A stretch of DNA of 64,000 bases from Brenneria corticis (GCF_003115855.1 NZ_KZ819072.1:124001-188000); one strand, 5' to 3'. Counted from the first letter of the stretch, positions 32,550 to 41,874 are shown. The notes: generated by a model not told the origin, from the letters alone. A program made the numbers and translations.

Positions 32550-33200
32550 ATGAGCAATGATAATAGCAATCCAGAGAATCAGAGGGGCGCTTATTACCCG
32601 CCGTTTGGCTACCCTTATTATCCGCCGGCGCCGGGCACGCCGCCTCAGCCGTCGCCCGCGTACTGGCCGCATCCGCCGATGTGGTATCCGCAAATGATGC
32701 CGGGATTTCCGCCCATGGGATATCCGGCGCCACCGCAGGCGGGCGTACCGCCACAGACGCCGCCTCCTCACCATCATCATCACGCTCAGCCCGCCGTTGA
32801 CTGGAACGCCCAGGCGCAAAGCGTGGTGGAAAATATGATGGGCGAACAGGCGGGAATACTGAAAAACATTATCGGGACGATTGGTATGGACGATAAAGAA
32901 TTCTGGAAAGGCGCCATGATCGGCGCGGCCGTCACGCTGCTGTTAACCAATGAAGGCGTGCGTAATCTGCTGTTGCAGACCGTCGCCAGCACCGGCGATT
33001 TACTTAAAACGGGGGGCGCCAAGGTCAAGGATGGGGTGAAAAGCGGCGCGGAAAGCCTGAAAGAGACCGCAACCACCAGCTCCACCATTTTCCGCGATAC
33101 GCTGAAAGCGGGGAAAGAGGGCTTTAATGAATCAGTAGAGCGCCATCGCCAGCAGGAACAGCCGGCAAGCGAGGAGCCGCAGAATGAGCAACAATCGTGA
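32550..33200 (+). CDS. Pro/Tyr-rich, His-containing single-pass membrane protein (YtxH-like)
   Basis: 216 residues. Residues 1-85 are rich in Pro, Tyr and Met (PPFGYPYYPPAPGTPPQPSP) and contain PPPHHHHHAQP, a run of five histidines that could bind metal. Then a single membrane segment FWKGAMIGAAVTLLLTNEGV (about 120-140), and a charged amphipathic C-terminal tail (KDGVKSGAESLKETA). The core G-x3-GAA-x4-LL-x-N-x-x-V recurs in the protein at 33485. No known function; YtxH-like in the sense of a short membrane segment followed by a coiled tail. Overlaps the next gene by 17 bp. Confidence 0.7.
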   Translation: MSNDNSNPENQRGAYYPPFGYPYYPPAPGTPPQPSPAYWPHPPMWYPQMMPGFPPMGYPAPPQAGVPPQTPPPHHHHHAQPAVDWNAQAQSVVENMMGEQAGILKNIIGTIGMDDKEFWKGAMIGAAVTLLLTNEGVRNLLLQTVASTGDLLKTGGAKVKDGVKSGAESLKETATTSSTIFRDTLKAGKEGFNESVERHRQQEQPASEEPQNEQQS

Positions 33201-33498
33201 CAGTCTGAGTCCGGTTAGCCGGGCGGTTATCGCCGGCGCGCTGGTAGGCACCGCGGCTTCCTGCGTGGAGCAATGGCGTTGCTATCAGCAGGGCGAAAAA
33301 ACGCTGCATCAGACCGCCGCCGCCGTTATGTATGACGCCGCCAAAGGGGGCATGGTCGGCGGCGCGGTGATGGCGGTCGCGAATGCCACCGCCGGCCGGC
33401 CCGCGTTGACCCTGCTGACCTTGCTGAGCGCCGGCGCCGCCGGTATCTATCTGCTGGATGCGATAAGTAAAAAGGAGGTCAATAATGAAACAGCCTGA
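33184..33498 (+). CDS. Small glycine-rich membrane protein
   Basis: 104 residues with about three hydrophobic segments (AVIAGALVGTAASCV, GGMVGGAVMAVANATAG, LTLLTLLSAGAAGIYLL), each with Gly-x3-Gly-like packing motifs. Between them is a hydrophilic EQWRCYQQGEKTLHQ. The organisation recalls small glycine-zipper or MamC-type magnetosome membrane proteins, but that likeness is weak. It overlaps both neighbours (17 and 14 bp), so it is translated together with them. Function unknown. Confidence 0.7.
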   Translation: MSNNRDSLSPVSRAVIAGALVGTAASCVEQWRCYQQGEKTLHQTAAAVMYDAAKGGMVGGAVMAVANATAGRPALTLLTLLSAGAAGIYLLDAISKKEVNNETA

Positions 33499-33784
33499 TT
33501 ATCCTTATGCGTACTACCCGTATTATGCGCCCTATGTTCCCGTATCGCCGCCGCCGGCCCCTTATCGCCAGGCCAACGGCAGGGCGCACCTGATTTCCGG
33601 CGTGGTGGCCGGCGCCGCTATCGCCTATTTGCTGAGTAATCGCGAGGTGCAGCAAGGCATCTCCACCACGGCCAGCAAAGCATGGGGGACGGTGCGCGGC
33701 GAAGTGGAAGAGCTGAAGGAGCGGTTGGCCGATTTGCAGGCCGAGCTGGATTACTACCGTAACCGGGAGCAGGATGCCGAGTGA
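33485..33784 (+). CDS. Pro/Tyr-rich YtxH-like membrane protein, paralogous in layout to the one at 32550
   Basis: 99 residues. Pro/Tyr-rich start (YPYAYYPYYAPYVPVSPPP), a single membrane segment HLISGVVAGAAIAYLLSNRE and a coiled-coil tail VRGEVEELKERLADLQAELD. It shares the motif G-x3-GAA-x4-LL-x-N-x-x-V with the 216-residue protein, suggesting duplication and that the two interact. Its stop codon overlaps the GTG start of the ATPase. Function unknown. Confidence 0.7.
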   Translation: MKQPDYPYAYYPYYAPYVPVSPPPAPYRQANGRAHLISGVVAGAAIAYLLSNREVQQGISTTASKAWGTVRGEVEELKERLADLQAELDYYRNREQDAE

Positions 33785-35886
33785 TCCGCCGTTTGCCTGA
33801 AACCATTACGCCGGTTCATCAACTGCCGGGGCGGATACGCCTGCGCATTCCACAGATGCGGCGCTATCCCCAGGGGCTGGCGTGGCTGAAACGCCAGATC
33901 CTCTCTTTCAGCGGCGTTAACGGCGTGCGTCTGCGCCCCGAAGCCTGTTCGGCGGTCATTACCTATGAGCGCGGGCGGACCGACGGTGAAGTCCTGCTGC
34001 AGAAGGCGCAGGCGCTGGATTGGACGGCGTGCGCCCAGGGAGACTATGAGGCCGAATATTGCGGCAGCGATAATCTGCTTAATCTTGGGGGCATTGCCCT
34101 GACCCAAATGCTGCCGCGGCGCTGGGCCGCGCTGCCCGCTTTACTGCTAACCGCGCCGACGCTGGCCGACGGCGCGGACAGCCTCGCTCACCGCCAACTG
34201 AAAGTGGCGGTGCTGGATGCGCTGGCGCTGGGGCTATCGATGGCGCGGGGCGATCACCGCACGGCGATGATCACCCAGTCGCTGTTGACGCTGGGCGAGT
34301 ATCTTGAGCAGGAAACCAGCCGCCATTCCGATGCGCTGCTGGCGGACCTGATGCAGCCCGGAGATCACCCCGTCTGGGTTGAGCGGCAAGAGAAGCGCGA
34401 GGAAATTCAGAGCGGCGAGCTGGTTAACGGCGATCGGATGCTGCTGGGGCCGGGAGACAATATCCCCGCCGACGGCACGGTGCTGCGCGGCGTGGGGCTG
34501 ATTAATCAGTCATCCATGACCGGTGAAGGCGTGCCGGTGCGCCGGGAGCGGGGCGCCTGGGTTTATGCCGGCACGCAGGTGCAGGATGGCAATATTGTGG
34601 TCCGCGCCGAGCGGGTGGGCGATGAGTCGTCCACCGCCAGTATCCGGCGTTTTATCAGCGACTCCCTGAGCCAGCGCAGCGAAACGCAGCAGGTGACCCA
34701 GCAGATGGCCGACCGGCGCGTGGCGATCACCCTGGGCGTCGGCGCGGCGGTGTTCGCCCTGACGCGTGACTGGCAGCGTTTGGCCGCGGTTTTTCTGGTG
34801 GATTACTCCTGCGCCCTGAAGCTGAGCACGCCGATTGCGTTTAAATCGATCATGAGCCGGGCGGCGCGTCAGGGGCTGCTGCTGAAAGGCGGACGGGCGA
34901 TTGAGCAGCTGGCCGCGGTCGATACGGTGGTGTTTGATAAAACCGGCACCCTGACCCACGGCGATATGCTGGTAACCGATGTGGTCAGTTTCGATCCGCA
35001 AAAAGCCTGGGCCGAGCGTCTGCTGGCGATAGCCGCTTCCGTTGAGGAACACAGCAATCATCCGCTGGCGAAAGCGGTGGTCGCGGCGGCGGCGCACCTT
35101 GAACTGCCGCATATCAATCACGGCGAAGTGGAGTATGTGATTGCCCACGGTTTACAGTCCGAGATGGACGATCACCGGATGGTGGTTGGGAGCCGTCATT
35201 TTCTCAGTTGTCATTATCAGATTGATTTTTCAGAGTTTGAAGATGAAATCGACCGGCTGGAGTCGCAGGGGCGTCATCTGCTGTTTATCGGCCTGGATGA
35301 ACGTCTGGTGGGCATGATCGGCCTGCAGGACAGCGTGCGCGAAGAGGCGGTTGACGTGATCCGGCGGTTGCGCGATCTGGGAGTGAAAAATGTCGTCCTG
35401 CTGACCGGCGATAAAACCGAAAAGGCGCGGCAGATGGCGCAGGCGTTATCCATCGATGGTTTCTTTGCCGAGGCGACGCCGGAAAGCAAAGTGGACGTGG
35501 TGCGCGATCTGCAACGGCAAGGCCGCCGGGTGTTATTTATCGGCGACGGCATCAATGATGCGCCGGTGCTGACCCAGGCGGACGTCGGCATGGCGATGAG
35601 CCGCAGCACCGAGTTGGCGCAGCAGGCCGCCGACGCGGTATTGCTGCAGGATAATCTGCAAGGCGCGGTGACCGCCTGTGAAATGGCGCAGGAGGCGATG
35701 CGCCTGGTTAACAGCAACATTCAGCTGACGGAGTGGGTGAACAGCGCCATTATGCTGGCGGCGGCCATGGGCTGGCTGAAACCGACGGCCAGCGCCTTAT
35801 TGCATAATGGCACCACGCTGGGGGTGTTGCTGCGTTCATTGGCGGCTAAAAACCGCCGGCACTGCGCGGCAAAGGTTGCCGATTAA
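33781..35886 (+). CDS. P1B-like P-type ATPase with HMA-like N-terminus and YSC metal motif
   Basis: 701 residues, GTG start overlapping the previous stop (GTGA). Residues 5-80 are an HMA-like fold lacking CxxC but with PGRIRLR; the actuator loop TGEGVPVRR is at ~246, DKTGTLTHG at 386, HP at 427-428 (EHSNHPLAKA) and GDGINDAP at ~588. The membrane motif normally reading CPC/SPC/TPC reads YSCALKLSTP (342-351), so the metal site is unusual. The C-terminus has HNGTTLGVLL as in CtpC-like Mn/Zn pumps. The substrate metal is unknown. It may need the small membrane proteins upstream as partners. Confidence 0.85.
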   Translation: MIRRLPETITPVHQLPGRIRLRIPQMRRYPQGLAWLKRQILSFSGVNGVRLRPEACSAVITYERGRTDGEVLLQKAQALDWTACAQGDYEAEYCGSDNLLNLGGIALTQMLPRRWAALPALLLTAPTLADGADSLAHRQLKVAVLDALALGLSMARGDHRTAMITQSLLTLGEYLEQETSRHSDALLADLMQPGDHPVWVERQEKREEIQSGELVNGDRMLLGPGDNIPADGTVLRGVGLINQSSMTGEGVPVRRERGAWVYAGTQVQDGNIVVRAERVGDESSTASIRRFISDSLSQRSETQQVTQQMADRRVAITLGVGAAVFALTRDWQRLAAVFLVDYSCALKLSTPIAFKSIMSRAARQGLLLKGGRAIEQLAAVDTVVFDKTGTLTHGDMLVTDVVSFDPQKAWAERLLAIAASVEEHSNHPLAKAVVAAAAHLELPHINHGEVEYVIAHGLQSEMDDHRMVVGSRHFLSCHYQIDFSEFEDEIDRLESQGRHLLFIGLDERLVGMIGLQDSVREEAVDVIRRLRDLGVKNVVLLTGDKTEKARQMAQALSIDGFFAEATPESKVDVVRDLQRQGRRVLFIGDGINDAPVLTQADVGMAMSRSTELAQQAADAVLLQDNLQGAVTACEMAQEAMRLVNSNIQLTEWVNSAIMLAAAMGWLKPTASALLHNGTTLGVLLRSLAAKNRRHCAAKVAD

Positions 35887-35907
35887 TGCCGCGGGAGAGC
35901 GGCGTCG

Positions 35908-36933
35908 CTAGCTCGGCCGGCACTGGCTGCTCGCCCGAACGGTCATCACCGCGGGAAAGCGGTAAGACTCGACGGGCTCACCCACGATGCGCTTAAGCAA
36001 GGTTTCAACCGCCAGATACCCCTGCTGGTACATGCAGGTGCTGATACTGGTCAGCGGCGTCTGTAAATGCGCGGCCAGAGGGGTATCGTTATAGCCGATA
36101 ACGGCGATATCCCGCCCTGGGGTCAGCCCGCGGTTGCGCATGGCGCCGAACAGGCCGATCGCCAGAAAGTCATTAACCGCGAAAATGGCGCTCGGACGAT
36201 CGGGGCGATCGAGCAAGGTCGCGCCGATGGTAAAGCCTGCCGCCGCGTCGAACGGTCCGTGGATGATATTGTGGGCGGGAATGCTGATGCCTTGCTCACG
36301 ATAATAGTTCAGAAAATGGGTTACGCGTTCAAGGGCGTTGCTGCTGTGGGCCTGTCCCGCGATAATGCCGACCCGCGTGTGTCCCTGCTCGAATAGATGC
36401 CGCGCGGCCATCCGCCCGCCCGCGCCGTCGTCCGAGGTGACGGAGCACAACCCCTCTTTGCGGCGGCTGACCAGCACCAGCGGGATGCGTCTTTGCTCCA
36501 GTTCCAGGATAAAATCCGTGTCCGGCGTGCAGTGCGCATCGCTGATGATCAAACCTTCGACGTTCCTTGCCAGCGCTTTTTCCGCCAACTGGCGCTGGCG
36601 TTGCGGACGATCGAGCGTATTGGCGACAAAGGCGGTGTAGCCGTGCTCGCAGGCGGCGGCGTCGATGCCCTCATAAATATTCGCCAGCACGATATCGGAC
36701 AGCTGCGGCACCAGCACGGCGATCTCGTGGCTATGCCGGGTTTTCAGGCTGATGGCGTGCGGGTTGGGCTGATAGCCAAGCGTGGCGGCCAATTCACGAA
36801 TACGTTCGATGGTTTCCTTGGATGCCACGCTGGCAATGCGCGCCATATCGCCATTCAGCACGCGTGAAACGGTGGAAACATGAACATTCAGCTGTTCGGC
36901 GATACTGCGCAATGTGGCGGGGCGTTTGCTCAT
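35908..36933 (-). CDS. LacI-family repressor of the ABC-amidase operon
   Basis: 341 residues. HTH at the N-terminus (RSIAEQLNVHVSTVSRVLNG), hinge ATLGYQPNPHAISLKT, then the periplasmic-binding-like ligand domain with IFAVNDFLAIGLFGAMRN and DIAVIGYNDTPLA. Divergent from the ABC importer operon. The operator at 37094-37117 is the obvious binding site. The ligand is probably the imported compound or a metabolite of it; its identity is unknown. Confidence 0.93.
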   Translation of the reverse strand: MSKRPATLRSIAEQLNVHVSTVSRVLNGDMARIASVASKETIERIRELAATLGYQPNPHAISLKTRHSHEIAVLVPQLSDIVLANIYEGIDAAACEHGYTAFVANTLDRPQRQRQLAEKALARNVEGLIISDAHCTPDTDFILELEQRRIPLVLVSRRKEGLCSVTSDDGAGGRMAARHLFEQGHTRVGIIAGQAHSSNALERVTHFLNYYREQGISIPAHNIIHGPFDAAAGFTIGATLLDRPDRPSAIFAVNDFLAIGLFGAMRNRGLTPGRDIAVIGYNDTPLAAHLQTPLTSISTCMYQQGYLAVETLLKRIVGEPVESYRFPAVMTVRASSQCRPS

Positions 36934-37266
36934 GGGACGGCCTTGTTAAAAATAATCGCACGGCTTAATGGTAAAGGTACGGTGATATTTTCGGCACAAA
37001 AATTATCGCAAAAGGCTACCGTCATTGCTTCGCATCGCGGGTGCTCCAGTTTGGTGAACCGTGCCCCATTTTATCGCACATGCGGTTTTTACCTTTTACC
37101 CAAACGTTTGGGTAAAATTTTAATTGTTTTTTATGAAAAAGTAACGCCTTGATAAAAAAATAAAATTGGCAATTCTTCTGGTCAAAGGGAGCATCCCTAT
37201 AAAAGTTGGTACATTCATTGCCTCTGTCTCTGCAAACGACTTTGCCACCGATAGGGAACCGCCGAC
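36934..37266. promoter_or_regulatory. Control region between the LacI gene and the ABC importer operon
   Basis: 333 bp with no gene. It contains the perfect LacI operator (listed separately) and AT-rich blocks around 37115-37150, the likely promoter of the importer operon. TTGATAAAAAA and CCCTATAAA after 37145 resemble -10 sequences, but I do not assign a precise start. Confidence 0.6.
37094..37117. promoter_or_regulatory. Perfect 24-bp LacI-type operator
   Basis: Perfectly symmetric sequence with centre AAACGTTT (37102-37109), flanked by TTTTACCC and GGGTAAAA. The central CG with AAACGTTT matches the consensus of LacI/PurR-family operators. It lies 150 bp before the substrate-binding protein gene and 161 bp from the repressor start, so it can control both. 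Confidence 0.85.
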
Positions 37267-38940
37267 ATGTCTTATAAAACAAACCGCCATTCTCCTCGTT
37301 TTGCCCGTTTGACCGCCGCCGCCGCCGCGCTGGCGGCATGCGCCTGGGCTCCGTTCTCCGCTTCCGCCAGCACGCTGAGTATCGCCATGACCGCCGCCGA
37401 TATTCCTCTGACGCTGGGGCAGCCGGATCAAGGCTACGAAGGTAACCGTTTTACCGGGATTACGCTGTATGACGCGCTGGTGCTGTGGGATTTGTCGCAA
37501 GGCGAAAAGCCCAGCGAGCTGGTTCCGGGGTTGGCGACGGAGTGGTACGTGGATCCCCAGGATCATACCAAGTGGATTTTCAAACTGCGGCCGGAAGTTA
37601 AATTTCACGATGGCACCGCGTTTAATGCCGATGCGGTGGTGTGGAACGTCGACAAGGTGCTGAATAAGGAGGCGCCGCAATACGCCCCGGCGCAGATCGG
37701 TAATACGGCCTCGCGGATGCCGACGCTGCGATCCGCGCGCAAAATTGACGATCTGACCGTGGAGCTGACGACCAGCGAGCCGGACTCCATTCTGCCGTTC
37801 AACCTTACCAATCTGTTTATCGTTTCCCCCGCCGCCTGGCAAAAAGACTTTGACGCGGTGCCGGCGTCAGTGACCGATGCCGCCGAACGGGCCAAACAGG
37901 CCTGGGCGGCCTTCGCCTTTCACGCCGTCGGCACCGGGCCGTTCAAAATGAATAAGCTGGTGCCCAGGCAACAGCTTACGCTGGATAAAAACCCCGACTA
38001 CTGGGATGCCAAACGCATCCCGAAAGTGGATCATGTCCTGCTGGTCCCGCTGCCTGAGGCCAATGCGCGCACGGCCGCGTTGCTGTCCGGTCAGGTTGAC
38101 TGGATCGAGGCTCCCGCGCCGGACGCGATGGCGCAGATTGAGAGCCGGGGTTTTAAAATTTACGCCAATTCGCAGCCGCATATCTGGCCGTGGCAGCTCT
38201 CTTTTGCGCCGGGCTCCCCCTGGCTCGACAAGCGCGTGCGGCAGGCGGCGAACCTGTGCCTGAACCGCAGCGAACTCAAGTCCTACCTTGGCGGCTATAT
38301 GCAGGAGGCCACCGGCACCTATGAGCAAGGTTCGCCCTGGTACGGCAACCCCAGCTTCAAAATCCGCTATGACGAGGACGCCGCCCGCAAGCTGATGAGC
38401 GACGCCGGCTTCAGCGCCGGCAAGCCGGTGAAAGTGAAGGTGCTCACTTCCGCCTCGGGCTCCGGTCAGATGCAGCCGCTGCCGATGAACGAATATATTC
38501 AGCAGAGCCTTAAGAACTGCTATTTCGACGTCAATATCGTGGTGACGGAGTGGAATACCCTGTTCAGCAGCTGGCGTCTGGGGGCCAAAGATCCGGCGGC
38601 GCAGGGGGCCGATGCGATTAACGTCAGCGCCGCGGTGATGGACCCCTTCTTCGGTATGATGCGCTTCGCCAGTGAAAAAACCTTCCCGCCGGTCTCGACC
38701 AACTGGGGTTATTTCACCACCCCGAAAATCGAGGCGCTGATCGAGAAAGCGCGCAATACCTTTGAGCCGCAAGCGCTGGACGCCGCCACCGCCGAACTGC
38801 ATCAGGAAATGGTCGATGAAACGCCCTTTTTGTACGTCGCCCACGATATGGCGCCCCGGGCGATATCGCCCGCGGTCAGCGGCGTGGTGCAGGCTCAGAG
38901 CTGGATGATCGACCTTACCTCGGTGGCGAAGAAGAACTGA
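37267..38940 (+). CDS. Opp/Dpp-type ABC substrate-binding protein
   Basis: 557 residues with a signal peptide (LTAAAAALAACAWAPFSASA, cleavage near residue 36). SBP_bac_5 family: TLYDALVLWDLSQ, WIFKLRPEVKFHDGTAFNAD, GTGPFKMN and PDYWDAKRIPKVD, all classical of the dipeptide/oligopeptide-nickel-binding family. First gene of a five-component importer under the LacI operator. Not a nickel- or haem-specific member on visible motifs. The ligand may be a peptide or amide-like compound, given the amidase at the end of the operon. Confidence 0.92.
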   Translation: MSYKTNRHSPRFARLTAAAAALAACAWAPFSASASTLSIAMTAADIPLTLGQPDQGYEGNRFTGITLYDALVLWDLSQGEKPSELVPGLATEWYVDPQDHTKWIFKLRPEVKFHDGTAFNADAVVWNVDKVLNKEAPQYAPAQIGNTASRMPTLRSARKIDDLTVELTTSEPDSILPFNLTNLFIVSPAAWQKDFDAVPASVTDAAERAKQAWAAFAFHAVGTGPFKMNKLVPRQQLTLDKNPDYWDAKRIPKVDHVLLVPLPEANARTAALLSGQVDWIEAPAPDAMAQIESRGFKIYANSQPHIWPWQLSFAPGSPWLDKRVRQAANLCLNRSELKSYLGGYMQEATGTYEQGSPWYGNPSFKIRYDEDAARKLMSDAGFSAGKPVKVKVLTSASGSGQMQPLPMNEYIQQSLKNCYFDVNIVVTEWNTLFSSWRLGAKDPAAQGADAINVSAAVMDPFFGMMRFASEKTFPPVSTNWGYFTTPKIEALIEKARNTFEPQALDAATAELHQEMVDETPFLYVAHDMAPRAISPAVSGVVQAQSWMIDLTSVAKKN

Positions 38941-38987
38941 TCGGCGGCGTAGACGGCCATTTTTCTCTCTGAGCTGCGAGGGTTTTC

Positions 38988-39941
38988 ATGCTTACTTATA
39001 TTATTCGTCGCCTGCTGTTGGCGACGCCTATTCTGCTCGGCGTGGCGCTGGTCTGTTTTATGCTGGTGCATATGACGCCGGGCGACCCCCTGGTTTCGGT
39101 GATGCCGCCGGATGCGTCCGAAGCGCTGCGCCAGCAGCTGATCCGCGACTATGGCTTCGATAAGCCGTTGCCGGTGCAGTTCGGCCTGTGGCTGTGGCAT
39201 GCGGTTCAGGGCGATTTGGGCACCTCCATCGCCAGCGGCCGTCCGGTGAGCAGCGAGGTGATGAACGCGGTGAGCTATTCGCTGCGTCTGGCGCTGCTCG
39301 CCTCGTTTATCGGGTTTGTCCTGGGCAGCCTGTGCGGCTTTGTGGCGGGATATTTCCAGGATAGCTGGATCGACCGCCTTGCCTCCGCCTTTTCCATCTT
39401 TGGGGTCAGCGTGCCGCATTACTGGCTGGGCATGCTGCTGGTGATTATTTTTTCCTCCCAGCTCAACTGGCTGCCGGCAACGGGCGGCGGCCCGATGGGG
39501 GCGATGGACTGGGCCTGGGATTGGGATCATCTGAAATTTATGTTGCTGCCCGCCATCACCCTTTCGGTTATTCCCACCGGGATTATCGCGCGCACCGTGC
39601 GCGTTCAGGTGGCGGAAACCCTGGCGCAGGAGTTTATCGTCGGGCTGCGCGCCAAGGGGATCGGCGAGTTCGCGCTGTTTACCCACGTGGCGAAAAACGC
39701 CGCCCCCACGGCGCTGGCGGTGATGGGGCTGCAGATTGGCTATCTGATGGGCGGCTCGATCCTGGTTGAAACCGTCTTTGCCTGGCCGGGCACCGGCCTG
39801 CTGCTCAATTCGGCGATTTTCCAGCGCGATTTGCCCCTGTTGCAGGGCACCATCTGGGTGCTGGCGCTGTTTTTTGTGCTGCTCAATTTGCTGGTCGATA
39901 TATTGCAAACGCTGTTTGATCCGCGCATCAAGAGGACCTGA
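38988..39941 (+). CDS. ABC transporter permease, DppB/OppB type
   Basis: 317 residues. Begins MLTYIIRRLLLATPILLGVA, a standard DppB-type start, with VHMTPGDPL, six membrane segments and the EAA-like loop LRAKGIGEFALFTHVAKNAA near residues 220-240. Terminal motif INDPLL-like segment is present as LLVDILQTLFDPRIKR. Lies 47 bp after the binding protein and 2 bp before the second permease. Confidence 0.93.
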   Translation: MLTYIIRRLLLATPILLGVALVCFMLVHMTPGDPLVSVMPPDASEALRQQLIRDYGFDKPLPVQFGLWLWHAVQGDLGTSIASGRPVSSEVMNAVSYSLRLALLASFIGFVLGSLCGFVAGYFQDSWIDRLASAFSIFGVSVPHYWLGMLLVIIFSSQLNWLPATGGGPMGAMDWAWDWDHLKFMLLPAITLSVIPTGIIARTVRVQVAETLAQEFIVGLRAKGIGEFALFTHVAKNAAPTALAVMGLQIGYLMGGSILVETVFAWPGTGLLLNSAIFQRDLPLLQGTIWVLALFFVLLNLLVDILQTLFDPRIKRT

Positions 39942-39943
39942 CC

Positions 39944-40834
39944 ATGAATCTGAATCTGGCTCGTTCGGTGCCGCTGCCGGCGCCGACGGAAAAGTCGCCG
40001 GGATACTGGCGGGTGGTGCTGGGACGAGTAATGCGCGATCCCTCAGCCCTGATCGTCGGCGCGGTGATTGCACTACTGCTGGTTATGGCGCTGCTGGGAC
40101 CCTGGATCGTCCACGGCGATCCCTATGCCACCTCGATGTTCAAACGTCTGAAACCCATCGGCACGCCCGGTTTCCCGCTGGGCTCCGATGAACTGGGGCG
40201 CGATATGCTTTCGCGTTTGATGCTGGGCGCGCGGCTGTCGCTGTTTATGGGGATTACCCCGGTGGTGATCGCGTTTTTTATCGGATCGACCATCGGCATT
40301 ATCGCCGGTTACGCCGGGGGATGGCTGAATACGGTGATCATGCGCACCGTCGATATTTTTTATGCCTTTCCTTCCGTGTTGCTGGCCATCGCCCTCTCCG
40401 GCGCGATGGGCGCCGGGGTGGTCAACGCCTTGATCTCCCTGACGCTGGTTTTTGTGCCGCAGGTGGCGCGTATCGCCGAGAGCGTCACGACCCAGGTGCG
40501 TAACCGCGACTATATCGAGGCGGCCCGCGCGTCCGGGGCGTCGGCGTTGACCATTATCCGCACTCAGGTGCTGGGCAACGTGCTGGGGCCGATCTTCGTT
40601 TTTACCACCGGGCTGATTTCGGTATCGATGATTCTGGCGTCGGGGCTCTCTTTTCTCGGCCTCGGGGTAACGCCGCCGGAGCCGGAGTGGGGGTTGATGC
40701 TTAATACGCTGCGTACCGCGATTTATACCCAGCCGTGGGTGTCCGCGCTGCCCGGGGCGATGATTTTCATCACCTCGATCTCTTTTAATATTCTGGCCGA
40801 CCGTTTGCGGGTGGCCATGGCGATACGGAGTTGA
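39944..40834 (+). CDS. ABC transporter permease, DppC/OppC type
   Basis: 296 residues. N-terminal cytoplasmic part, then LGSDELGRDMLSRLMLGARL, the signature of DppC-type permeases, the loop EAARASGASALTIIRTQVLG and the final LLSVNP-like region SFNILADRLRVAM. Its stop overlaps the ATPase start at 40831. With the DppB-type permease it forms the membrane channel. Confidence 0.93.
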   Translation: MNLNLARSVPLPAPTEKSPGYWRVVLGRVMRDPSALIVGAVIALLLVMALLGPWIVHGDPYATSMFKRLKPIGTPGFPLGSDELGRDMLSRLMLGARLSLFMGITPVVIAFFIGSTIGIIAGYAGGWLNTVIMRTVDIFYAFPSVLLAIALSGAMGAGVVNALISLTLVFVPQVARIAESVTTQVRNRDYIEAARASGASALTIIRTQVLGNVLGPIFVFTTGLISVSMILASGLSFLGLGVTPPEPEWGLMLNTLRTAIYTQPWVSALPGAMIFITSISFNILADRLRVAMAIRS

Positions 40835-41874
40835 CGATGGATAACCACGACATTGGCGGGCCGGCGCAGCCGCTGCTTATGGGGCAGAAACTGGTCAAGC
40901 ATTTTCCCGTTAAAGGGCAACTGGGGAAACGCGCGCTGGTGCGCGCGGTGGACGGCATCGATTTCGCGGTGCTGAAAGGCGAAACACTCGGGGTGGTGGG
41001 GGAGTCGGGGTGCGGCAAATCGACCACCGCGCGCGTACTGATGCAGTTGATTGAACAGGATAGCGGCGAGCTTATTTTCGACGGACTGTCCGTCGGCAGC
41101 CAGCGGCTGCCGCTGCGCCGCTACCGCCGTCAGGTGCAAATGGTGTTTCAGGATAGCTACTCCTCGCTCAATCCGCGCCTGACGATGGAGCAGTCGGTGG
41201 CGTTCGGTCCGCTGGTGCACGGCGCCGGCAAGCGGGAGGCCGAGGAGCGGGCGCGCGACCTGATGGCCCGCGTCGGGCTGGAGCCGGCGCGTTTTGCCGG
41301 ACGCTACGCGCACGAACTCTCCGGCGGGCAGCGCCAACGGGTGAATATCGCCCGCGCCCTGGCGGTGGATCCGCGCCTGGTGATCCTGGATGAGGCGGTA
41401 TCCGCGCTGGATAAATCGGTTGAGGCTCAGGTGATCAACCTATTGCTGGATCTGAAGGAGAGTCTGAATCTGACCTACGTGTTTATCAGCCATGACTTGC
41501 ACGTGGTGCGTTATCTTTCCGATCGCATCATGGTGATGTATCTGGGGGAGGTGGTGGAAATCGGGCCGACGGAGGCGCTGTTCTCCGGGGCGCTGCATCC
41601 CTATACCCGCGCGTTGCTCAGCTCCATGCCGTCCATGGATCCCGCGCGGCGCACGCTGAGCTCCCCGCTGAGCGGCGATCCTCCCAGCCCGATCGATCCG
41701 CCGGGCGGCTGCCGTTTTCACACCCGCTGCCCCCACGCCGAGGCGGTGTGCGGACAGCGCAAACCGCGGCTGTACTCCGCGTCGGCGCGGCATTCCGCCG
41801 CCTGTCTGATGGTCGAACCCGGCGGCGGACACTCGCAGAGTCCCGCCGCCCCTATCTTTGTCAAGGAGGCCTGA
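40831..41874 (+). CDS. ABC transporter ATPase, OppF/DppF type
   Basis: 347 residues. Walker A GESGCGKST, signature LSGGQRQRVNIARAL and Walker B LVILDEAVSALDKS, followed by the C-terminal oligopeptide/dipeptide extension with GCRFHTRCPHAEAVC, typical of OppF/DppF. The ATG overlaps the permease stop by 4 bp (ATGA). Confidence 0.93.
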   Translation: MTMDNHDIGGPAQPLLMGQKLVKHFPVKGQLGKRALVRAVDGIDFAVLKGETLGVVGESGCGKSTTARVLMQLIEQDSGELIFDGLSVGSQRLPLRRYRRQVQMVFQDSYSSLNPRLTMEQSVAFGPLVHGAGKREAEERARDLMARVGLEPARFAGRYAHELSGGQRQRVNIARALAVDPRLVILDEAVSALDKSVEAQVINLLLDLKESLNLTYVFISHDLHVVRYLSDRIMVMYLGEVVEIGPTEALFSGALHPYTRALLSSMPSMDPARRTLSSPLSGDPPSPIDPPGGCRFHTRCPHAEAVCGQRKPRLYSASARHSAACLMVEPGGGHSQSPAAPIFVKEA

